From: an uncultured Eubacteriales bacterium
Lineage (GTDB): Bacteria; Bacillota; Clostridia; Monoglobales; Monoglobaceae
Reading direction: 5' to 3'
Length of the DNA: 5,910 bases
NCBI GenBank assembly: GCA_905201285.1
Contig: CAJKNM010000092.1
Location: 1 to 5,910, forward strand
Both the position numbers and the translations under genes were made by a program. Of this stretch, positions 5,634 through 5,910 are shown piece by piece. A model generated the notes under the pieces. It did no database searches. It was not told the origin of the DNA and saw only the letters and a list, made by a program, of their open reading frames with translations. Each line of letters opens with the position of its first letter. Positions within the stretch are counted from its first letter, which is position 1.

Positions 5634-5910
5634 ATGAAGGAAGAAATATACATATTTTATCAGTCAAGAGAAATGAAAAATATAGTCAGATTTCAAATAT
5701 GCGGAAGGACTTTTCCGGATAAAAATTATTCGATTTACAGACCCCCTTCTTCCGAGGTATCCTGTATAGAATATGTGGAAAGCGGTTCAGGCATAATAAA
5801 TGTAGGCAACAAAACATACTCTGTAACGCAAGGCGATACTTACTTTCTGCACGGAAGAGTTGTACATCGATACTATTCGGACAAAGATAACCCGTGGCAA
5901 AAAGTTTTTG
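5634..5910 (+). CDS. AraC-family transcriptional regulator, N-terminal part, cut by the right edge
   Basis: Ninety-two codons are visible and the frame is open at the window edge. The protein shows the N-terminal ligand-sensing cupin of AraC-family regulators (AraC_binding type). Strands and turns are recognisable in IEYVESGSG (45-53), the glycine turn VGNKTYSVTQGD (57-68) and the loop FLHGRVVHRYY (71-81). This domain normally binds a sugar or similar small effector in the cytoplasm. The two C-terminal helix-turn-helix motifs of the family would lie beyond the edge and are not seen. It is divergent from the importer operon across 155 bp, the usual arrangement for a local activator of a sugar-use locus. 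The start could also be the in-frame ATG at 5619 or 5598, adding 5 or 12 residues, but only 5634 has a plausible ribosome binding site. The effector is unknown. Confidence 0.85.
   Translation, partial: MKEEIYIFYQSREMKNIVRFQICGRTFPDKNYSIYRPPSSEVSCIEYVESGSGIINVGNKTYSVTQGDTYFLHGRVVHRYYSDKDNPWQKVF

Overview
The window is AT-rich (roughly 40% G+C by eye) with strong AGGAGG-type ribosome binding sites, a consensus sigma-A-type promoter and a lipoprotein-anchored LplABC-type ABC importer. This points to a Gram-positive, low-G+C bacterium, most likely an anaerobic member of the Clostridia. The protein sequences resemble those of gut or plant-polymer-degrading Clostridia, but the species cannot be named from the sequence.

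Layout, right to left: positions 5634-5910 hold the start of a plus-strand AraC-family regulator, cut by the window edge. A 155-bp divergent intergenic region (5479-5633) follows. The other genes all lie on the minus strand: a cytoplasmic GtaA-like 'glutaminase A' six-hairpin protein (DUF5127/DUF4965/DUF1793 type, 5478-3568), an LplA-like solute-binding lipoprotein with a DUF3502-like C-terminus (3477-1963), an LplB-like permease (1941-988), an LplC/YtcP-like permease (972-88), and the first 14 codons of a fifth gene that begins like a signal peptide (43-1). Gaps between the minus-strand genes are 90, 21, 15 and 44 bp. I found no convincing terminator in any of them, so they probably form one operon continuing past the left edge.

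Inferred biology: the regulator senses a sugar or sugar-derived ligand and switches on the divergent operon. The lipoprotein captures an oligosaccharide outside the cell, the two permeases import it using an ATPase encoded elsewhere, and the signal-less GtaA-like protein acts on it in the cytoplasm. The fifth gene may encode an exported partner.

The two most notable signals are these. First, the divergent promoter region carries a 17-bp direct repeat (14/17 identical) at a 21-bp period, which is the half-site geometry of AraC-type operators. Second, a protein of the 'glutaminase' family sits without a signal peptide in a carbohydrate-uptake operon, which argues that its usual annotation is wrong here. 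There are no RNA genes, mobile elements or CRISPR arrays, and no stretch over 300 bases lacks a gene.
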